Positions 26,204 to 35,557 of a DNA stretch of 64,000 bases are shown here, piece after piece (position 1 is the stretch's first letter; the number at the start of each line of letters is the position of its first letter). The translations under genes were made by a program, and so were the position numbers. The notes under the pieces were generated by a model. It saw nothing but the letters and a program-made list of their open reading frames with translations. It was not told the DNA's origin and made no database searches. Source of the stretch: Stieleria neptunia (GTDB lineage Bacteria; Planctomycetota; Planctomycetia; Pirellulales; Pirellulaceae); assembly GCF_007754155.1 (NCBI RefSeq), contig NZ_CP037423.1, positions 2,294,001 to 2,358,000 of the forward strand, read 5' to 3'.

Positions 26204-27724
26204 TTGTTTACCGAGCCCGACGTCGCGATCCGATTCCTGTTGTCCCCCACGTCGTTGTTGATGGCGGCGGTCGGTTCGTTGTTGGGCATCTTCGTCGGCG
26301 CGATCCCCGGATTGACCGGCGCGATGTTGATCGCGTTGACCTTGCCGCTGACCTATTCGATGCCGAGTGAGTTGGCGCTCGTGTTGCTGGTTTCGATGTA
26401 CGTCGGTTCGGTCAGCGGAGGACTGGTGACGGCGACGTTGTTGCGGATCCCCGGGACGCCGGCATCGATGATGACGACGTTGGACGGATACCCGATGGCC
26501 CAGCAGGGCAAGGCGGGGCGGGCGCTGGCACTGGGCATCGGCGGCACCTTCATCGGCGGGATGATCTCGTGGGGATTCCTGATTTGCCTGGCCCAACCGA
26601 TGGCGGCCTGGTCGTTGACGTTTGGCCCCTTCGAATTCTTTGCGCTCGTGTTGGTCGCGATGGTCTTGATTGCGACTGTCGGCGGCAAGTCGCTCAGTTT
26701 GGGGCTGTTCTCCGGCGCGCTGGGTGTGATGATCGCCATGCCGGGCTCGTCCCCGGCAACCGGCATCACGCGATTCACGTTCGGGATCCATGAGATGGAT
26801 GACGGGTTCAAGTTGTTGCCAGTCCTGATCGGCCTGTTTGCGGTCAATCAAGTGATTCGGCAGGTCTTGCAGGGCGATGTCGGCGGCGATGTCGGTGGCG
26901 GCGTCACGGAAGTCAACGCGGGCGATAAACTGGACTTTCGGTTCCGCGATCTGGCGACACACGGCGTCAACTTTGTCCGCTCGGCCTTGATCGGCACCTG
27001 GATCGGGATCTTGCCCGGCATCGGCGCCAACGTCGGTTCGGTGATCGCCTACTCGGCCGCCAAGCGCGCCTCCAAGACGCCGGATCGATTCGGCAACGGC
27101 AGTGAAGAAGGCGTGGTGGCGTCCGAAACCGCCAACAACGCGACCGTCGGCGGGGCACTGATCCCGCTGGTCGCGATGGGGATCCCCGGCAGCGTGATCG
27201 ACGCGATCTTGTTGGGCGCACTGGTGATTCATGGCCTGCAACCCGGACCGATGCTGGTCCAAAGCGACCCGCTGGCGGTGCAGACGATTGTCGGCACGAT
27301 GCTGATCGCCAACCTGCTGACCCTGTTGTTCTTGCTGGCGTCGGTGCGTGTGATGGTGCGGGCGGCAAGAGTTCCGCTGTTTGTCCTGGTCCCGGTCGTG
27401 CTGATTTTCTGCGTGATCGGTTCCTACGCGCTCGCCAATCGCATGTTCGACGTTTGGGTGATGCTCGCCTTCGGTGTCGTCGGGTACCTGATGGAACGCT
27501 TCCACATCCCGATCGCGCCGCTGGTGATCGGGTTTGTGTTGGCGCCGATCGGCGAAGAGCACTTGGCGGCGGGGCTGATGAACAGCGGTGGCAGTTTGAT
27601 GCCGATGTTCACCCAGCCGATCTCGCTGGGTTTGTCTCTGGTTGCACTGGCGCTGTTGGCGTGGACACTATGGCGTCGATTCAACGACGGCAAAGCGATT
27701 CGATTGCCCGACGAGTCGTCGTAG
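26204..27724 (+). CDS. tctA: Tripartite tricarboxylate transporter large permease TctA
   Basis: 506 aa with about 12 membrane segments. Family signatures are GAIPGLTGAM near the N-terminus, LRIPGTPASMMTTLDG, and the second inverted GILPGIGANVGSVIAY. The start is a TTG with a GGAG ribosome site 9 nt upstream. TctA is the ion-coupled membrane channel that works with TctB and TctC; here both partners are supplied by the fused upstream gene. Substrates of the family include citrate and other carboxylates; this one is unknown. A sulfatase gene begins 57 bp downstream on the same strand. Confidence 0.9.
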   Translation: MFTEPDVAIRFLLSPTSLLMAAVGSLLGIFVGAIPGLTGAMLIALTLPLTYSMPSELALVLLVSMYVGSVSGGLVTATLLRIPGTPASMMTTLDGYPMAQQGKAGRALALGIGGTFIGGMISWGFLICLAQPMAAWSLTFGPFEFFALVLVAMVLIATVGGKSLSLGLFSGALGVMIAMPGSSPATGITRFTFGIHEMDDGFKLLPVLIGLFAVNQVIRQVLQGDVGGDVGGGVTEVNAGDKLDFRFRDLATHGVNFVRSALIGTWIGILPGIGANVGSVIAYSAAKRASKTPDRFGNGSEEGVVASETANNATVGGALIPLVAMGIPGSVIDAILLGALVIHGLQPGPMLVQSDPLAVQTIVGTMLIANLLTLLFLLASVRVMVRAARVPLFVLVPVVLIFCVIGSYALANRMFDVWVMLAFGVVGYLMERFHIPIAPLVIGFVLAPIGEEHLAAGLMNSGGSLMPMFTQPISLGLSLVALALLAWTLWRRFNDGKAIRLPDESS

Positions 27725-27781
27725 AACAACACCGCTTCAGAAACCCATTTGATCTGCCCTCCTACGCGACCCGCCGAAACC

Positions 27782-29179
27782 ATGCGTCCCAACATCCTCT
27801 GGTATTGCACCGACCAACAGCGTTTCGACACGATCGGTGCGTTGGGAAATCCGCACGTGGTCACACCGACGATCGACCAATTGGTCGCCGACGGCGTCGC
27901 GATGACCCATGCCTATTGTCAAAGCCCCATCTGCACGCCGAGTCGTTCCAGTTTCATGACCGGCATGTACCCTTCGCGGGTTCACAACACCCGCAACGGC
28001 AATGAATCGTTTCCGGCCTACCCTCCGGTGATCACGAAGTTGATCGCAGATGCCGGCTACGACTGCGGTCTGGTCGGCAAGTTTCATTTGCAAAGCGCGG
28101 GGCATCGCACCGAACCGCGGATCGACGACGGGTTTTCGTATTGGAAATTCAGTCACGCGCCACGGGATGATTGGTCCCAAGGCCATGACTATGCCGAGTG
28201 GGTGCGCCGTCGCGGGGGGGACTTGGATACGATGCGGCAATCCGCCGAACGGGTTCCCACGGAGTTTCATCAAACGACCTGGGCCAGCGAGTGCGCCATC
28301 GAGTTCATCCAAGACCATGCGGCGGCGGAGCAACCGTGGTTGTTGAATTTAAACATCTACGATCCCCACCCGCCCTTCATTCCGCCCCAAGCGTACGCCG
28401 ATCGATTTGATGCCGCCGACATGCCGGGGCCGCACTTCCGCGATTCGGATTTGATCCAACAAAAGAAGCTCGCCTCGCTGGACTTTCAAGACGAAATCCG
28501 CACGCCCGAGCAGCACAACGCCAAACGCGTGCAAGCGGACTACTACGCAATGATCGCGCAGATCGATGACCAATTTGCACGCATCCTTGAGACGCTCGAT
28601 CGAACCGGCGCGCGGGACAACACGGTGATCATTTTCACCAGCGATCACGGCGAAGCACTCGGCGATCACGGGCTGATGTTCAAGGGGTGCCGATTCTACG
28701 AAGGCCTGGTGCGGGTTCCGTTGATCTTTTCTTGGCCGGCCCAATTTCAATCGGGATTGATCTGTGACGGACTGGTCGAATTGCTCGATCTGACCTCTAC
28801 GCTGATGGAGTTGTGCGGGTTGGAGTGCCCCGACTACATGCAAGGCAAGAGCTTGTTGCCGATTCTGCGCGGCGAAGCGGATCCGGCGCAGCATCATGAT
28901 TTCGTCCGCAGCGAGTATTTCGATGCGCTCGATCCACACTTCACCGGCGGCGTGGGGACGTTCGGCACGATGTACCGGACACCGCGGTACAAGCTGTGCG
29001 TGTATCATGATAAAGGGCTCGGTGAACTGTATGACCTTCAATCCGATCCCTGGGAGTTCGAAGACCTGTGGGATGACCCCAATCATCAATCGATCAAGCA
29101 CGGCCTGATTCAAGACGCGTTTGACGCCCACGTCGTGCTGACGACCGACATGGGTTCGCGGCGAATCGCCCCGATGTGA
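27782..29179 (+). CDS. Sulfatase without signal peptide
   Basis: 465 aa. The formylglycine motif C-T-P-S-R is at residues 51-55 (SPICTPSRSSFMTG); the metal ligands include the CTDQQRFD segment (residues 9-16) and FTSDHGEALGDHG later. The protein opens directly on the first catalytic strand (MRPNILWYCTD), with no signal peptide, so it should act in the cytoplasm. Coming straight after the Tct operon, it may desulfate a small organosulfate imported by that transporter; that link is inference from position. It is more like choline-sulfatase or small-molecule sulfatases than the exported enzyme at 21133. Confidence 0.88.
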   Translation: MRPNILWYCTDQQRFDTIGALGNPHVVTPTIDQLVADGVAMTHAYCQSPICTPSRSSFMTGMYPSRVHNTRNGNESFPAYPPVITKLIADAGYDCGLVGKFHLQSAGHRTEPRIDDGFSYWKFSHAPRDDWSQGHDYAEWVRRRGGDLDTMRQSAERVPTEFHQTTWASECAIEFIQDHAAAEQPWLLNLNIYDPHPPFIPPQAYADRFDAADMPGPHFRDSDLIQQKKLASLDFQDEIRTPEQHNAKRVQADYYAMIAQIDDQFARILETLDRTGARDNTVIIFTSDHGEALGDHGLMFKGCRFYEGLVRVPLIFSWPAQFQSGLICDGLVELLDLTSTLMELCGLECPDYMQGKSLLPILRGEADPAQHHDFVRSEYFDALDPHFTGGVGTFGTMYRTPRYKLCVYHDKGLGELYDLQSDPWEFEDLWDDPNHQSIKHGLIQDAFDAHVVLTTDMGSRRIAPM

Positions 29180-29245
29180 TGTGGTATTGGGTTCGTCCCG
29201 CGATGAAGCGTTCGCCGAAACGCTTCCAAACCAACCCGATCCAAT

Positions 29246-30559
29246 ATGAACCAATCAAATCGATCCGACATCGGTGCTCGTTTGCTGTTCGGGATCATCA
29301 CGTTGATGGTGGGCTCGGCTCTACTCGGTGTGCGTCAGGTCGGCGTGTCGGGATTAAAAACCGCACAATCCTGGACGCCGACGCCTTGCCTGATCGAACG
29401 CTCCGAGTTTGATCGCGACTCCGAGGGTGATCGCTATCTCGTCATCGAGTATCGGTATCTGGTCAACGGAAAACGCTACCGGGGTGATCGGCTGGACATG
29501 GTGCCGGGGCGGGGCGGCGATGAGGGGGAATGGGAACAACAACTGCACGAAGCGCACCCCAAGGGTGCCGAAGCGACGTGTTACGTGAATCCGGATCGCC
29601 CCGATCAATCCGTGCTGGACCCGACCCATGGCGACGACGCGACGCGAAATCTGTTGTTGTTGTCGACGCCGTTTCTGACCGCGGGCGCAGCATTGTTGTT
29701 TTCGGTCGGTTGGAGTGTCGTCCATCGCCGCACAGACGAATCGGTCGCCTTGCAAACAGCCGATCCGCTTCCACCACCACCACGGAACCTGACTTGGCCC
29801 CAGCGTGTGGCGCTGCTGCGACCTCCCACCGAGACATTGCTGGCTTGGGCATTCCTGGTCGGGTTTGTCATCATTTTTAAAATGCTGGAAGGCCCCGAGC
29901 ATGTGCGTGATTTGATGGTTCGGGACGAGGTGACCGTTGAGGGGAGCGTCACCGCAATCGAACAGGCGCCGGCGCAGGAATCGCGTCGACAACTCTATGA
30001 GCTTTCCTTTCAATACGAATACGCCGATCAGCTTCGCGAAGGCGTCAGCTATACCTTTGACGGCGGATACGATGTGGACGATCCGGTGACGGTGGTTGTC
30101 GATCCAGGTGAACCGTCGCGGGCCAGGATCGCGGAGACACGGCAGCGGCTCACTCCCGTTTGGATTCTGTTGTTTCCCGGCGGCGTCATCGCGTTGCTGG
30201 TGCCGGGGATCGTGACCAGTTATCTCTCACGCTTTCGCTACTGGGGACTTGCCCGTCACGGCGAGGCCGCCGGAGCGATCTTGGTCGACGCGGGACGCTC
30301 CGATGTCGCAAATCCGTTGACGAAACACGAATTCACCGCCAACGGATCGACGTATCTGGTCAACCCTCGATCAGCGATTTCAGCTGATCAGCTGTACTGC
30401 ACCGTGCTCTATCGGCGGGGCGCCCCGCATCACAACGTCGGGCTTTCCACCCAGGACGAAGCGGTCCTTCACGGCGACGCCGGTTGGCGTTCGGCGTTCG
30501 GATTGATCCTCGTGCCGCTGATCTGTGTTGCAGCGATCGCGGGCATCTTGGCGATTTAG
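29246..30559 (+). CDS. DUF3592-domain membrane protein
   Basis: 437 aa. Membrane segments near residues 13-30, 130-150, 185-205, 300-320 and at the C-terminus surround two soluble beta domains. YLVNGKRYRGDRL and CYVNPDRPDQSVLD are the DUF3592 signature, and the second copy reads VVVDPGEPSRARI, so the domain occurs twice. Function is unknown. It follows the sulfatase by 66 bp on the same strand and may be co-transcribed. Confidence 0.8.
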   Translation: MNQSNRSDIGARLLFGIITLMVGSALLGVRQVGVSGLKTAQSWTPTPCLIERSEFDRDSEGDRYLVIEYRYLVNGKRYRGDRLDMVPGRGGDEGEWEQQLHEAHPKGAEATCYVNPDRPDQSVLDPTHGDDATRNLLLLSTPFLTAGAALLFSVGWSVVHRRTDESVALQTADPLPPPPRNLTWPQRVALLRPPTETLLAWAFLVGFVIIFKMLEGPEHVRDLMVRDEVTVEGSVTAIEQAPAQESRRQLYELSFQYEYADQLREGVSYTFDGGYDVDDPVTVVVDPGEPSRARIAETRQRLTPVWILLFPGGVIALLVPGIVTSYLSRFRYWGLARHGEAAGAILVDAGRSDVANPLTKHEFTANGSTYLVNPRSAISADQLYCTVLYRRGAPHHNVGLSTQDEAVLHGDAGWRSAFGLILVPLICVAAIAGILAI

Positions 30560-30630
30560 CACCGCCGGAACAATAAGTGTCGGATCTAGCGAGTGGGATA
30601 GGATTCCAGCCTGTCATTCCAGCGTCGACA

Positions 30631-30641
30631 GGCTGGGAGCC
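30631..30641. repeat. 11-bp target-site duplication, left copy
   Basis: GGCTGGGAGCC at 30631-30641, repeated exactly at 32082-32092 on the other side of the IS. An 11-bp duplication fits IS4-family elements. Confidence 0.9.
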
Positions 30642-32081
30642 CAGGGCTGTAAGGGTATCGCGTGACCGCGATTTTTGTGTATTCCCGTGTTTTACGCTAC
30701 ACGGAGGTTCGCGATGTCATCGAAAGTTTTTGATCGGTTTGTAACCAAGGCACCATTTGCTGTCATGACCAGGGCGCTCACGCAGGACTTTATCGGGAGC
30801 GATTTGCAACTGGTTTTCGATAACAATCGAGAAAAGCAGTATGAGTACCTCGCCACATTCCAGGCAGTGGCGATGACGGTCGCTGACGTGGCCTTGAATT
30901 TCAGCGAGAATTTCAATCAAGCCTACAAGGAGCACAAAGAGAATCTCGACGTTTCTCGACAGTCATTCTATGCCAAAACCAGAGGCATAGAACCAGCGGT
31001 AAGTGAGTCGCTCGTTTCGCACGCGGCAAAGCGGACTATCCAAATGCAAGACGCGATGGGGTTCACACCCTGGGAATTGCTTCCAGGTTATCGTTGCTTG
31101 AGTATTGATGGGAATGTCTTGGCGAAGTCTGACAAAAGATTGAAAGACCTTCGAGACGTCAAGGGTGCACCGTTGCCGGGTAAACTAGTCGCGAGGTTTG
31201 ACCTACAGCGACAGGTGTTTGACCGCGCGTACGTGCTGCTTGACGGCCACGCGCAAGAGTCGACGTGTTGCGATCGGATCGTGGATGATATCCAGCCGAA
31301 TGATGTCGTAATTGCGGACCGGCATTATTGCATCGTCCCATTCCTCAACAAACTCGCTCAATCCAAAAGCTTCTTCGTGATCCGCCAGCACGGGCGTTTG
31401 AAAGGCGTTTTACTGGGAAAACGCAAACGCATTGGCCGCAGCAGCACAGGCGTAGTCTACGAACAAGCGTTGAAACTATCTGCTGCCGAAGATGCCATGG
31501 TGGTTCGCCGAATCACTGTCATATTGGACTCGCCAACGCGAGATGGCGACGAAGAGATTCACGTGTTGACGAATCTTCCCGCCACAGTTTCGGCTAAGGA
31601 CGTGGCAGAGGTTTACCGGCATCGCTGGGAAGAAGAAACCGCGTTCAATATTTTACAGATGACGCTCACTTGCGAGAAATCAGGTGTCGGTCATCCCAAA
31701 GCAGCAACGTTCCTGTTTTGTATGTCGCTGCTCGCGTTCAATCTTCGACAAACCATCTTTGCGGCTTTGTTTGCGACCCATGACGAATCAGAGGTGGAAG
31801 CGATCAGCCACTTTCACGTCTCAAAAAATGTCTCCGATAAAACCGAAGGGATGTTGATTGCGATCACCGAGGACGAGTGGGCAGAATTGATTCCGACGAC
31901 AATCAAAGGCCTCGTCGCGATGCTGAAGAAGATCGCTCGGACGATCGACCTAAAGGAGTACAGAAAATCGGTCCGCGGCCCGAAGAAGAAAAAGCCGCAC
32001 CGATCAAGGAATGTAGCCTCGTCTCATGTTTCGACCGCGAAACTGCTAGGATTGACCTAGCAGGATACCCTTACAGCCCTG
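30642..32081 (+). mobile_element. Complete IS4-family insertion sequence, 1440 bp
   Basis: Bounded by perfect 18-bp terminal inverted repeats: CAGGGCTGTAAGGGTATC (30642-30659) and its complement (32064-32081). It contains one intact transposase gene and is flanked by an 11-bp target duplication (30631-30641 and 32082-32092). Intact ends, gene and duplication point to a recent insertion. Confidence 0.95.
30714..32060 (+). CDS. IS4-family DDE transposase
   Basis: 448 aa. The DDE triad is visible as Asp132 in SIDGN, Asp202 in VIADRHY and Glu308 in YRHRWEEE, the last fitting the IS4 Y-(2)-R-(3)-E signature; the usual Lys seven residues further is Gln here. A GGAGG ribosome site lies 6 nt before the ATG. 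The gene fills nearly all of the 1440-bp IS and ends 4 bp before the right inverted repeat. It is full length and should be active. Its base composition is lower in GC than the neighbours, fitting a mobile origin. Confidence 0.95.
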   Translation: MSSKVFDRFVTKAPFAVMTRALTQDFIGSDLQLVFDNNREKQYEYLATFQAVAMTVADVALNFSENFNQAYKEHKENLDVSRQSFYAKTRGIEPAVSESLVSHAAKRTIQMQDAMGFTPWELLPGYRCLSIDGNVLAKSDKRLKDLRDVKGAPLPGKLVARFDLQRQVFDRAYVLLDGHAQESTCCDRIVDDIQPNDVVIADRHYCIVPFLNKLAQSKSFFVIRQHGRLKGVLLGKRKRIGRSSTGVVYEQALKLSAAEDAMVVRRITVILDSPTRDGDEEIHVLTNLPATVSAKDVAEVYRHRWEEETAFNILQMTLTCEKSGVGHPKAATFLFCMSLLAFNLRQTIFAALFATHDESEVEAISHFHVSKNVSDKTEGMLIAITEDEWAELIPTTIKGLVAMLKKIARTIDLKEYRKSVRGPKKKKPHRSRNVASSHVSTAKLLGLT

Positions 32082-32131
32082 GGCTGGGAGCCTATCCCAC
32101 TTCATTTCCGTGCGTTGCTTAGTGACAGGGC

Positions 32132-32509
32132 TTAGTGACAGGTATGTCGCGTGATGACCTTGATGATGTCGGCGACGTTTTCGGCTTTGCGGAAATCAAA
32201 CGTCATCGGCTCGTGGGTGCTGGAGAGCCAGAGTTTGAGGTCGGAATCCAAATCGAAGTGCCCGGCGCTTTCGATCGAATAACGCACGATGCTGCGATAG
32301 GGGATCGAAAGATACTCGGTTTTCCGTCCGGTCATGCCCTGCTTGTCGATCACGATGATGCGTTTGTTGGTCAAGACGATCATGTCGCGGACGAGCTGAT
32401 AGGCCCGTTCCACCGACTCGTCTTCGATGACGATCGAAGCGATCTGTTTTTCCACCTTGTCCAGATTCGCCTCCGAGGCCGAACCCAGCATGCCCGATAA
32501 TAGTCCCAT
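32132..32509 (-). CDS. Bacterial PH-domain protein (DUF1696/YvbH-like)
   Basis: 125 aa. DMIVLTNKRIIVIDKQG and TEYLSIPYRSIVRYSIES form the beta strands of the bacterial pleckstrin-homology domain, followed by the closing helix (RKAENVADIIKVIT). Length and sequence fit the single-domain bPH_1 proteins; their ligand and role are unknown. It is cytoplasmic, with no signal or membrane segment. It sits between the IS and a large exported-protein gene on the same strand, 123 bp from the latter. Confidence 0.85.
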   Translation of the reverse strand: MGLLSGMLGSASEANLDKVEKQIASIVIEDESVERAYQLVRDMIVLTNKRIIVIDKQGMTGRKTEYLSIPYRSIVRYSIESAGHFDLDSDLKLWLSSTHEPMTFDFRKAENVADIIKVITRHTCH

Positions 32510-32632
32510 CGAATTTTTGTCCCTTGAAAAGGCGTGTCGTCGCAGTCGCCGCTGACGGCGGTCCGAAAAAACTGCCAGACGAAGCAGGTTGCGGTTGTTC
32601 AGTCTAACCGTTTTGCCGCCACCGGTGATGCG

Positions 32633-35557
32633 CTACTTCCCATCGTTGCGTTCGATTTCGACCGTCGCAATCATGGCCTGCTGCTCATAACGCAGGTACG
32701 CGATGATCTGGTCAATGCTCTCGATGAATCTGGCCGACGAGGCGTTCGGGTTCAGCCCCGGATTCTGACGCGACGACTCGCGGTTGCCGTGGACGCTGCA
32801 GACGACCTGGCTGGAGCCCTCGTCGTACGAGTAGTGGCCGTCTTCGGGGCAGAAGTAACGAATCCCGTATTTGGCTTCGGACAATTGTGCGATCTGATCC
32901 ATCGGTGCATCGTACAGCTGATGAAAGTTGTAGATCGAGATGATGTTGCGGTGGCATGCCAGACGGGACTTTTCTGCCCAGTGCAGGTGAACGTCATCCT
33001 GCAGTTGGTCCAAGGCCTTGCGATTGAGCCGGAACATCAGGTGCGCCATCGGCTGTTCGGGGGACGGCGCGTTCGAACTCGCGTCGATGACTTCACGTAA
33101 AATCTCGGGTTTCGTCGCCAGCACCAATTGGTCATTGACCAGTGCGATGTGCAGACGCAGCGCGATCGCGTGCAGGCGAGCGCTCAACACATACATTTCG
33201 TGATCGCGATAGTCGGGCAGACGGTACGCATCGATCTTGCTGGGGAACGGCCCCAGATTGCCGCCCATCAAAAACGCTTTCTGCGAAAACTGTTCCAGCA
33301 AACGTTCGGCCTTGTCCTTGTTTTCGACATCGATCGTGGCGTAGACCGGCATGTTGGCCGTCAAGATCAAACCGCCGACGAGCGCCTGCCGGATCGCCGG
33401 CGGTTCGCCGATGATCGGCAGGTTGATCGGTGACAGTTGCGTCGGGTCGATTTCAAACACGATCTCTCCGTCACAAAAATGCAACGAAACGTTATCCCCC
33501 AGCCATTCCAGATCGGTCAGCGTCGGGTCTTGCGAGACCACGTTCGCCAGGCCGGGGATGGCCATCAGGAACTGCGCGGTGTTCTTGCGTCCGGGGACCA
33601 TGACCATCGACGCGACCGCGGACGGCGCGATCGTGGCGACATCGATGGGCTGCGGGTTTTGGTCGACCATGCCACGCACGTCCTGGTAGTACGTGCTGCC
33701 GGCCATCGGCAACACACAGGTTTCCAGCTTCATCGTGGGCGCAACCGTGATGCGGGTCGCGACGGGGTCGAAAACCTTTTGCCAGAACGATTGGTACCGG
33801 GTCTTGTAGCGTTCGTATTGGGCTGCTTCGTCGGCCGACACGTTCTGTACCGACAATTCGGCATTGGGCGTCAGGTAGCGGAGTCGGTTGTGCAGCGAGC
33901 AGGTGCACGTGTCACTGTCCGCGTCGAACGCGTACGCTCCACCGTGTGGGCACGTGATTCGGTCGGCCGCGATGAAACGTTTCTCGATCATCTCGCTCAG
34001 GGAATTCGGCGAGCGACCGTGTTCCAAACGAAAAAACAGCGACGCGTTGTTTTGCATCACCAGATTGTTGAAACATTCGACGCGGCGCTTTTGCGAGATC
34101 TTTGCTGCCGGGGCAACGATGCGTCGGATGAACGCGTCGGAGGCGAAATAGTATCCCGAGTTGGCATCGCGTGACGGCGGCAGCAGCGTGCTGATGTATC
34201 GATAGTCGGCGGCATCATGCAGGCAGTCGATTTCACCGAGCGATGCGTCGACGATGTGCCGAATGGCGCGGTGGGAATTGGAAAAAACGTAGTAGTCGTC
34301 GTGTCGCGTCGTGAACGCACTGACCAGCCGATCGCTGGTGTAACGGGCGGTCACTTGGTGCCCGCGGTAATTGAAGTCCCGTTGGACCAGATCCGGGTGT
34401 CGTCCGCGTTCCTGGTCGATCCAGCCGATCAACTGCTTGTTGAAGGCTTGCTCGTCCTGGACGCGAAAGATGACCGTGACATCGGTTCCGTCGAGCAGAT
34501 AGGGATCCGAGCCGGTCACGGCAACTTCGGTCGCGACGCCCTCGGCAAACAATTGCTCCATCCCGGATCGACGGATGACGAGCTGTTCCTCCAGTTTGGC
34601 CAGCAGCCGATTGTCCTGGGCGGTCAACTTCGAAAGCCGCACCAGGTCGTCGCCCCACTGGGTCGCCAGATCAACGGTCTCGCCCAGCGATGCGAAGGAA
34701 TTGAAGTGCAAGAAATACTGGTCGGCCGGAACCAGTTTGGAGATCTCGTGAACCTGGACCGCGACGTCTTTTTCTTTGTCCAGTCGCTGCTCGAGCAAGT
34801 CTTCGTAGTCGAGTGATCGGATGCGTGGTGGCGAGATCGAACTGATGTGACGCGTGTACGCCCCACGGTTGGCCGATGAACTGAGCGTCCGCCGTTGAAG
34901 CGACTCTTGAATCGCCAGCGATCCGGTGAACAGCTTGTAGAGTCCGTCTTCCAAGTTGTCTTGCGTCGGCATGCGTTTCGGAATCGCCGGCGGATCAACG
35001 CCATAGCGTGCCTTGGACTGAAGCAAGCAGTACTGGAAAAAGGATTCGTCGGGGTAGTAGGTCAACAGCCGCGCAAAGTGTTCGTTCTGTTGCCGGGCCC
35101 AGTCTTGAAAGATGCTGCGTGGGCCGACGGATTTCCGGTCGGCCGGCACGTCGGGAATCGCAATCGTGATCGTCCCTTCGCGGACCTGAACGCGGCGCGT
35201 GCCGTCCAGGTTTTCCGAGACGGTTTCATAGGACAGCTGCACGTCGACTTTGCCGTCACCCTTGAGTCGGCCGTAGAACTCGGCGTGCTTTTGGTGAAAC
35301 TTGGTTTCTTTCGGATAGATCAAGTAGGCGTTGGGATCGCTCGATCGCAGCCGCAGGTAGTTGCTCTTTTCGAATTCTTCGGCCAGGAACGGCTGCTCCA
35401 GCCGCAGGGAGAACGCGATCGTTTCGTCCTCGTCGCTGCGATAGACCTCGACGGCGTGCTGGAACGGAAGCTCCTGGGCCGGAAGCTCCTGGGCCAGGGC
35501 GGTTGCCCCGCCGAGGATCCCGCAACAGAGCATGGCGTGTGCAAAAGAATGATTCAT
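32633..35557 (-). CDS. Large exported protein with two Cys/His motifs, function unknown
   Basis: 974 aa. A signal peptide (MLCCGILGGATALA, cut before QE) is followed by a 15-bp in-frame DNA duplication that encodes QELPAQELP. No enzyme motif was recognised. Two similar motifs, CPHGGAYAFDADSDTCTCSLH near residue 535 (C-x-x-G-x-Y ... C-S-x-H) and CPEDGHYSYDE..CSVHG near residue 900, look like a repeated small metal-binding or disulfide module, suggesting that two halves share a fold. The rest is mixed alpha/beta. The start at 35557 is chosen for the signal peptide and a purine-rich site before it. Confidence 0.75.
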   Translation of the reverse strand: MNHSFAHAMLCCGILGGATALAQELPAQELPFQHAVEVYRSDEDETIAFSLRLEQPFLAEEFEKSNYLRLRSSDPNAYLIYPKETKFHQKHAEFYGRLKGDGKVDVQLSYETVSENLDGTRRVQVREGTITIAIPDVPADRKSVGPRSIFQDWARQQNEHFARLLTYYPDESFFQYCLLQSKARYGVDPPAIPKRMPTQDNLEDGLYKLFTGSLAIQESLQRRTLSSSANRGAYTRHISSISPPRIRSLDYEDLLEQRLDKEKDVAVQVHEISKLVPADQYFLHFNSFASLGETVDLATQWGDDLVRLSKLTAQDNRLLAKLEEQLVIRRSGMEQLFAEGVATEVAVTGSDPYLLDGTDVTVIFRVQDEQAFNKQLIGWIDQERGRHPDLVQRDFNYRGHQVTARYTSDRLVSAFTTRHDDYYVFSNSHRAIRHIVDASLGEIDCLHDAADYRYISTLLPPSRDANSGYYFASDAFIRRIVAPAAKISQKRRVECFNNLVMQNNASLFFRLEHGRSPNSLSEMIEKRFIAADRITCPHGGAYAFDADSDTCTCSLHNRLRYLTPNAELSVQNVSADEAAQYERYKTRYQSFWQKVFDPVATRITVAPTMKLETCVLPMAGSTYYQDVRGMVDQNPQPIDVATIAPSAVASMVMVPGRKNTAQFLMAIPGLANVVSQDPTLTDLEWLGDNVSLHFCDGEIVFEIDPTQLSPINLPIIGEPPAIRQALVGGLILTANMPVYATIDVENKDKAERLLEQFSQKAFLMGGNLGPFPSKIDAYRLPDYRDHEMYVLSARLHAIALRLHIALVNDQLVLATKPEILREVIDASSNAPSPEQPMAHLMFRLNRKALDQLQDDVHLHWAEKSRLACHRNIISIYNFHQLYDAPMDQIAQLSEAKYGIRYFCPEDGHYSYDEGSSQVVCSVHGNRESSRQNPGLNPNASSARFIESIDQIIAYLRYEQQAMIATVEIERNDGK

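Larger units (their letters stand above)
30593..32100. repeat. Palindromic 'gtgggatag' repeat split by an IS
   Basis: Left arm GTGGGATAGGATTCCAGCCT (plus GTC) at 30593-30615. The right arm begins GACAGGCTGGGAGCC at 30627-30641 and resumes as CTATCCCAC up to 32100 after the IS. With the IS and one copy of the 11-bp duplication removed, the two arms form a 23-bp imperfect palindrome like that at 55384-55470. Confidence 0.85.

Noticed and set aside
26183..27562. 459-codon minus-strand frame opposite tctA
   Set aside because: Antisense of a clear membrane permease; its Gln/Arg/His-rich sequence is the usual shadow of GC-rich coding DNA.
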